Shown here: piece after piece, positions 59,839 to 64,000 of the stretch | How positions within the stretch are numbered: position 1 is the stretch's first letter | Layout of the letters: every line of letters starts with the position of its first letter | Assembly (NCBI RefSeq): GCF_000374065.1 | Contig: NZ_KB893245.1 | Location: forward strand, 372,001-436,000 | Direction of reading: 5' to 3' | Origin: Spirosoma luteum DSM 19990 | GTDB lineage: Bacteria > Bacteroidota > Bacteroidia > Cytophagales > Spirosomataceae | Length of the DNA stretch: 64,000 bases | Notes under the pieces: generated by a model | Seen by the model: the letters and a program-made list of their open reading frames with translations, nothing else | What the model was told of the DNA's origin: nothing | Databases searched by the model: none | Translations under genes and position numbers: made by a program

Positions 59839-60711
59839 TTAAGCAAACAGGTCAGAGGATAAATACCGATCACCCCGGTCGCAGATAATGCAAACGATCA
59901 CGCCCGACTCCAGTTCCTGCGCTAACCGAACGGCTGCGTGTACCGCTCCCCCGCTGCTCATACCGGCAAAAACGCCTTCAACGCCGGCCAGTTTACGGGT
60001 CATCATCGTTGCCTCCTGGGCAGATACTTCCATAACCCGGTCGACTCGCTGAGGCTCAAAAATTTTGGGCAGATACTCAACGGGCCACTTTCGAATACCC
60101 GGAATAGACGACCCATCGGTCGGCTGGCAACCCACAATCTGCACATCGGGGTTTTGTTCCTTCAAATAACGGGAAGTGCCCATAATGGTCCCTGTAGTGC
60201 CCATTGACGATACGAAATGAGTTACCTGACCATCCGTATCACGCCATATTTCGGGGCCTGTTGTCCGGTAGTGAGACAGGTAATTATCCGGGTTGGCAAA
60301 CTGGTTTAGCATCAGAAAGCCACCTTTCTGCACCTGTTCTTCGGCATAATCGCGGGCTTTTTCGATGGTTTCGGTCAGGGTAACTTTAGCCCCGAAGGCT
60401 TCCATCGTCAGAACACGCTCATGGGTCGAGTTTTCGGGCATCACCAATTCAATGGCAATGTCGTACAACCGGGCAATCATCGCCAGTGCAATGCCCGTAT
60501 TTCCGCTGGTTGCTTCAATCAGTTTCATACCGGGTTTCAGTTCACCCCTTGCCAGGGCACCCTGAATCATACTGGCTGCGGCCCGGTCTTTTACACTACC
60601 ACCGGGGTTGTTTCCTTCGAGCTTGCCGTACAGTCTTACGTTTGGATTGGGATTTAGCCGGTTCAATTCAACCAGGGGTGTATTACCGACTAAATCGAGC
60701 AGGGTTGCCAT
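59839..60711 (-). CDS. cysM: Cysteine synthase B
   Basis: This 290-residue fold-type II PLP enzyme makes cysteine from O-acetylserine and sulfide or thiosulfate. The PLP lysine is in NNPGGSVKDRAAASM near residue 40, the substrate loop EATSGNTGIALAM near residue 65, and the phosphate loop SSMGTTGTIMGTSRYL near residue 168; NVRLYGKLEGNN precedes it. The N-terminal layout and length are those of CysM rather than CysK. It starts at the ATG at 60711 and lies upstream of pyrD in the same direction with a gap of 58 nt. Confidence 0.93.
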   Translation of the reverse strand: MATLLDLVGNTPLVELNRLNPNPNVRLYGKLEGNNPGGSVKDRAAASMIQGALARGELKPGMKLIEATSGNTGIALAMIARLYDIAIELVMPENSTHERVLTMEAFGAKVTLTETIEKARDYAEEQVQKGGFLMLNQFANPDNYLSHYRTTGPEIWRDTDGQVTHFVSSMGTTGTIMGTSRYLKEQNPDVQIVGCQPTDGSSIPGIRKWPVEYLPKIFEPQRVDRVMEVSAQEATMMTRKLAGVEGVFAGMSSGGAVHAAVRLAQELESGVIVCIICDRGDRYLSSDLFA

Positions 60712-60880
60712 GCTGATTTATTGGAGGCTTGTTCTTGAGTTGTCAAGGTCAAAGACACCAAATAAGTTCGCCAGTGCCTTTTTTGTGGACAAAATCAACT
60801 CGTTGAAAATGGGACTGTAACGAGCTTGATGCACTTATTGTCGTACGATTGAATTTATTTTTAATAACAAATTGCCGGAT

Positions 60881-60892
60881 GCAAAATTTTGC
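60881..60892. promoter_or_regulatory. 12-bp perfect palindrome GCAAAATTTTGC
   Basis: It lies in the 253-bp gap between the divergent cysM and LytTR genes, 72 nt before the latter's start. Its symmetry suggests an operator; no binder can be named. I find no other gene or RNA in this gap. Confidence 0.35.
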
Positions 60893-60964
60893 GTAAACTT
60901 GCTGACACAGAAAGGTATAGCAATGTATCGACTGTTTATTTCACACCTTTAATTCAACCCTACA

Positions 60965-61420
60965 ATGAAAGCATTTCTGCTTACCCAATCGCTCACGCCC
61001 ATCCATGTTGAGCAGCTCGCCGGTCAATTTGCCCTCCCCGATATGACCCTTCCCTTTTTAGGGAGCCGCCGTAAAATGCCTATGCACCGTATTGTACGAT
61101 TGGAAGGAGAAGGGAATTACACGTTGTTTCACTTTTCTGATGGCAGCCATTTGATGGTGTCCATCACCCTGAAAAAACTGGAGGAACGCCTGTCTGATAA
61201 AGTGTTCGTACGGCCGCACAAAAAAAACATTATTAATCTGCTCTACCTGGAAGCGCTTCATCCAGAAAACCAGCAGCTGAGTGTAAGTCTGGTCAATGGC
61301 GACCGGGTGGAGGTATCGCGCCGGAAAGCTAGTTCATTCATGAAACAGGTTCGCGGATTCCAGGAGGAGTTGCTCATACTTAGTGCGAACCCCTTTGCCA
61401 TCAGTAAGATTGTAGCCTGA
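60965..61420 (+). CDS. LytTR-family DNA-binding protein
   Basis: This 151-residue protein consists of a short N-terminal extension (about 40 residues) and a LytTR domain (about 45-140): MHRIVRLEGEGNYTLFHFSDGS, SITLKKLEERL, FVRPHKKNIINLLYLEAL and VEVSRRKASSFMKQV. LytTR domains bind imperfect direct repeats in promoters. There is no receiver domain, so it is regulated by other means or by its own level. The typical form is common in Cytophagales and its targets are unknown. It stands alone and ends in a terminator hairpin. Confidence 0.92.
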   Translation: MKAFLLTQSLTPIHVEQLAGQFALPDMTLPFLGSRRKMPMHRIVRLEGEGNYTLFHFSDGSHLMVSITLKKLEERLSDKVFVRPHKKNIINLLYLEALHPENQQLSVSLVNGDRVEVSRRKASSFMKQVRGFQEELLILSANPFAISKIVA

Positions 61421-61424
61421 ATAG

Positions 61425-61458
61425 TTACCGGTTCCTGATATACACCAGGAACCGGTAA
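61425..61458. terminator. Bidirectional hairpin between the LytTR gene and fadD
   Basis: TTACCGGTTCCTG (61425-61437) pairs perfectly with CAGGAACCGGTAA (61446-61458). It lies between convergent genes; T-rich sequence follows at 61470. Confidence 0.8.
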
Positions 61459-61469
61459 CCAATAAAAAG

Positions 61470-63173
61470 TTATTTTTTCAACTTTGCCAGTTCCTCATCC
61501 CGCAGGGGCCGACGCAGGATTTTACCCACGTTTGATTTTGGCAGTTCGTCGCGAAATTCGATTTCGCGTGGTACTTTGTAAGCGGTCAGGTTTTCGCGGC
61601 AAAAATCCTTAATTGTTTCTGCCGTGAGGGCGGGATCTTTGCGAACCACAAAAATCTTCACTACCTCGGTCGATTTCTCATTGGGAATGCCAATACAGGC
61701 CACTTCCAGCACGCCGGGGCATTGTGCCACCACATCTTCCACCTCGTTCGGGTATACATTGAAACCGGATACCAGAATCATATCCTTTTTACGGTCAACA
61801 ATCTTGAAAAAGCCGTCTTCATTCATCACGCCAATATCACCGGTTTTAATCCAATCACCCATCATGGAATTGGCCGTTTCTTCGGGGCGATTGTAGTATC
61901 CTTTAAATACCTGTGGACCCCGCGCTATAATCTCACCGGCTTCGCCAATGGGTGCATCAGTTCCGTCATCCAGAATAATTTTCATGTCGGTACTGGGCCA
62001 GGGAATGCCAATCGTGCCTACCCGCACGCCCCCGTCAATGGGGTTTGAAGACAGGACGGGCGATGTTTCGGTAAGTCCGTAGCCTTCACAGGGTGTATTA
62101 CCGGTTAGTTTAGCCCAACGTTCGGCCACGGATGTCTGCAAGGCCATACCACCGGCCGATGTTACTTTGAGGTGGCTAAAATCTACCTCACTGATTCGCG
62201 GGTGATTGAGCAGGCCATTATACAGCGTATTGACACCGGTAAAGGCCGTGATTTTGTATTTTTTCAGGTCGTCGATAAACGCGTTCAGGTCGCGTGGGTT
62301 GGTGATGAGCAGGTTCATCCAACCGCTTTTGAGGGCTGCCAGCGCATTCGTTGTCAGGGCATACACGTGGTAGAGGGGAAGGGCTGCCACAATGACGCCT
62401 TCACCATCAGGAATGCCACCGGGTTTCATCCAAAAATCCTGTCCCTCTACATTGGCTATAACGTTCCGGTGGGTTAGCATAGCTCCCTTCGAAACGCCCG
62501 TAGTGCCACCCGTATATTGCACAAAAGCAAGATCGGTGTTGCTAATCTCTACCGACCTAAACGGTTGGGTATTTCCCCGCCTTAATGCGTCATTGAATGA
62601 GATAGCATCGGGGAGTTTATAAGCAGGAACCAGTTTCTTTACGTATTTGACAACTACGTTGACAAGCTGCTTCTTCGGAAATCCCAGCAAATCACCCAGC
62701 TCGGTAACTACCACGTGCTGGATATCGGTACGATCAATTATTTTTTCCAGATGGCTGGCAAAATTGGCCAGAATCACAACGGCTTTGGCACCAGAGTCTT
62801 TAAACTGGTGCTGCATCTCGCGGGGCGTATAGAGTGGATTCGTATTGACCACCGCCAGGCCCGCCCGCAAAGCCCCGAACATGGCTACCGGATATTGCAG
62901 CGTATTAGGCATTTGGATAGCCAACCGGTCCCCCTTTCGAAGGCCCAGTTCATTTTGCAGAAAAGACGCGAACTGTGCCGATAATTTGTCTAATTCTCCG
63001 AACGTAATCTGTTTATCCATGCATGCATAGGCAGGGCGGTCAGTGAACCGGCGGCAACCCTCTTCCAGCAATGCTGCCAGTGATGAGTAGGCATCGGGGT
63101 TTATCTCGTAAGGAACTCCCTGCGGATAAAACCGTCGCCAGGGATATGTATTGAGAGTTGATTCTGTATCCAT
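61470..63173 (-). CDS. fadD: Long-chain fatty acid-CoA ligase
   Basis: This 567-residue ANL-superfamily enzyme activates fatty acids as acyl-AMP and then acyl-CoA. The P-loop-like motif is VQYTGGTTGVSKGAMLTHRN near residues 212-231, GYGLTETSPV near residue 360, DWIKTGDIGVMNEDGFFKIVDR near residue 440 (the hinge) and the C-terminal lysine in LPKSNVGKILRRPLR near residue 555. It matches FadD in length and motif wording. The start at 63173 follows from the family-typical N-terminus (MDTESTLNTYPW). The promoter box CAAAACTA on the plus strand lies about 104 nt upstream. Confidence 0.94.
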   Translation of the reverse strand: MDTESTLNTYPWRRFYPQGVPYEINPDAYSSLAALLEEGCRRFTDRPAYACMDKQITFGELDKLSAQFASFLQNELGLRKGDRLAIQMPNTLQYPVAMFGALRAGLAVVNTNPLYTPREMQHQFKDSGAKAVVILANFASHLEKIIDRTDIQHVVVTELGDLLGFPKKQLVNVVVKYVKKLVPAYKLPDAISFNDALRRGNTQPFRSVEISNTDLAFVQYTGGTTGVSKGAMLTHRNVIANVEGQDFWMKPGGIPDGEGVIVAALPLYHVYALTTNALAALKSGWMNLLITNPRDLNAFIDDLKKYKITAFTGVNTLYNGLLNHPRISEVDFSHLKVTSAGGMALQTSVAERWAKLTGNTPCEGYGLTETSPVLSSNPIDGGVRVGTIGIPWPSTDMKIILDDGTDAPIGEAGEIIARGPQVFKGYYNRPEETANSMMGDWIKTGDIGVMNEDGFFKIVDRKKDMILVSGFNVYPNEVEDVVAQCPGVLEVACIGIPNEKSTEVVKIFVVRKDPALTAETIKDFCRENLTAYKVPREIEFRDELPKSNVGKILRRPLRDEELAKLKK

Positions 63174-63276
63174 ATGGAGATTAATGTTTAAGAGCAGAAA
63201 ACGCTGCACCCTAGTCCCTTATAATACCTAATAATGCAGGGTATTAGTCGCATTTTTAGACAATTGACGTATGCAA

Positions 63277-63284
63277 CAAAACTA
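63277..63284 (-). promoter_or_regulatory. -7 promoter box for fadD
   Basis: The complement of 63277-63284 reads TAGTTTTG, a TAnnTTTG match 104 nt before the fadD start codon. A good -33 TTG is not found. Confidence 0.45.
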
Positions 63285-63457
63285 GCAAAATTGTTCAATT
63301 TTTTCATGGATGTATATCAATCCTTTCCAAACGTGCTTTGGACACTGTGTACATAGCTATTAATGAGTGCCTTAACCGCTTGTCAATACATTTCACCTCT
63401 CATATAAGACTGATGCTAAACTGCAACATTACGCTGGTAAACATGTCCTTACTCTAA

Positions 63458-63527
63458 ACGCCCCAACGCGTTTAAGTTAAGATAAGAGTGCGTAAACGCC
63501 GGAACAACGATGTGTCCGGCGTTTTTT
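63458..63527 (+). ncRNA. Orphan terminator with upstream hairpin, candidate structured RNA end
   Basis: AAACGCCGGA (63494-63503) pairs with TCCGGCGTTT (63515-63524), followed by a T-run: a complete rightward terminator. A smaller AAACGC/GCGTTT hairpin precedes it near 63458-63475. The only rightward frame upstream is a 40-codon ORF at 63234-63356, and fadD runs the other way. The terminator therefore ends an unrecognised transcript, or is simply a barrier for antisense reads into fadD's promoter region. Confidence 0.35.
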
Positions 63528-63673
63528 GATTTTTTGGCTAACGAACCGATCATTTATCCAATGGGTATATATCGAAAAAAATAACCTGAAAAACCATACT
63601 TCAACCTAAAAGGTAAAACAAGCAATCATTATCTGTGCATAACAATTTTACCGGTATACCTGAAATATAAACT

Positions 63674-63743
63674 AATCGGCACACTATTTGGTAATAGAGG
63701 CATATTCGGTGTTCAGCTAGGTTTACTTAATTTTGTGCCGATT
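63674..63743. repeat. 10-bp inverted repeat upstream of the Lrp-type gene
   Basis: AATCGGCACA (63674-63683) and TGTGCCGATT (63734-63743) are exact complements, 50 nt apart. The right arm overlaps a TAATTTTG box (63728-63735). It is 122 nt upstream of the Lrp-type start codon; the gap otherwise holds nothing I recognise. Confidence 0.45.
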
Positions 63744-63822
63744 TAAGGGGGTTTTGGTTCTATTTCTTTTGATTTTTGCAAAAAATCAATATCTTTTAAG
63801 AATTTTCTATTGGAAAAGGTAG

Positions 63823-63830
63823 TAGCTTTG
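63823..63830 (+). promoter_or_regulatory. -7 promoter box for the Lrp-type gene
   Basis: TAGCTTTG matches TAnnTTTG, 35 nt before the ATG at 63866. A second box, TAATTTTG, lies at 63728-63735. Confidence 0.5.
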
Positions 63831-63865
63831 TGACGTTTTGTAACCAAGTTTCAACTGACTGTTTT

Positions 63866-64000
63866 ATGTCGAGTCAAAAATTAGATCAGATAGATCGCAA
63901 TGTTTTAGAGATTCTGCAAGCCAACGCTAAAATCACCAACGCACAACTTTCTAAAGAAATTGGCCTTTCGCCCGCCCCCACACTGGAACGGGTTAAAAAA
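63866..64000 (+). CDS. Lrp/AsnC family transcriptional regulator (3' end cut by window edge)
   Basis: Only 45 codons are visible, and the frame is open to the window edge. The sequence MSSQKLDQIDRNVLEILQAN is the AsnC-type helix 1-2 region, followed by NAQLSKEIGLSPAPTLERVK, the recognition helix of the winged helix-turn-helix. A RAM ligand-binding domain for amino acids should follow outside the window. Lrp proteins commonly autoregulate from upstream inverted repeats. The start is the ATG at 63866, preceded by a -7 box. Confidence 0.88.
   Translation, partial: MSSQKLDQIDRNVLEILQANAKITNAQLSKEIGLSPAPTLERVKK

Noticed and set aside
63234-63356. 40-codon rightward frame upstream of fadD
   Set aside because: No ribosome-binding or family evidence, overlaps the fadD promoter box, and frames of this size are expected by chance; kept only as context for the orphan terminator.

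Overview
The window looks like a chromosomal segment of a Bacteroidota member of the order Cytophagales, most like Spirosoma or a close relative. The reasons are: type IX secretion (T9SS) C-terminal sorting domains on two secreted proteins; promoters of the Bacteroidota type (TAnnTTTG at -7, a distant TTG or TTTG); almost no Shine-Dalgarno sequences; and typical families (DUF1800/DUF1501 pair, DUF4097, LolA next to FtsK, stand-alone LytTR, the Bacteroidota form of PurM, capsule-assembly Wzi). The genus is inferred from gene content only. I see no rRNA, tRNA, CRISPR array, prophage or intact insertion sequence. Both window edges cut genes: an M16 peptidase subunit on the left and an Lrp/AsnC regulator on the right.

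Layout: 1-5.5 kb holds an M16 peptidase pair, an SDR oxidoreductase, a Tat-exported TIM-barrel protein and two AT-rich small membrane proteins. 5.8-13.6 kb holds a DUF1800/DUF1501 pair, purE, a LysM protein, two exported proteins, a Gfo/Idh/MocA oxidoreductase and purM. 13.6-19.3 kb holds a T9SS substrate, a response regulator/TPR histidine kinase pair with overlapping ends, a DUF4440 protein and a PAS-LuxR regulator. 19.3-27.3 kb is accessory: an orphan promoter-to-terminator unit, an exported Hint-domain protein, a Tat-exported amine oxidase, a Tat-exported aminotransferase, a lipoprotein, a DUF4097 protein and an outer-membrane barrel. 27.4-43.8 kb is mostly housekeeping: siroheme, folate (pabB/pabC), prfA, mnmH-pdxJ, yqeY-cvpA-rlmN, a PiT phosphate transporter, and galE-rfbB-rfbA for nucleotide sugars. 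44-49 kb holds an uncharacterised soluble/seven-TM pair, a NarL-type two-component system and lemA-TPM-TPM. 49-64 kb holds gmhA-wzi, upp, a large T9SS-secreted subtilisin-like protein, lolA, ftsK, pyrD, cysM, a LytTR protein, fadD and the start of an Lrp-type regulator.

The most unusual signal is a family of five long intergenic palindromes (7236-7322, 35751-35873, 36325-36411, 36941-37015, 42812-42898). They are built from degenerate octamers such as GAGTGAAA and GAGCGAAT. Each fills nearly the whole gap between two genes, and its pyrimidine-rich arm ends 2-7 nt before a start codon. In the one divergent gap both arms obey this rule. Unrelated palindromes of similar design occupy many other gaps. 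A second pattern is that the -7 promoter boxes of purE, purM and pyrD lie 3-5 nt from the start codon, which predicts leaderless mRNAs for three nucleotide-biosynthesis genes.
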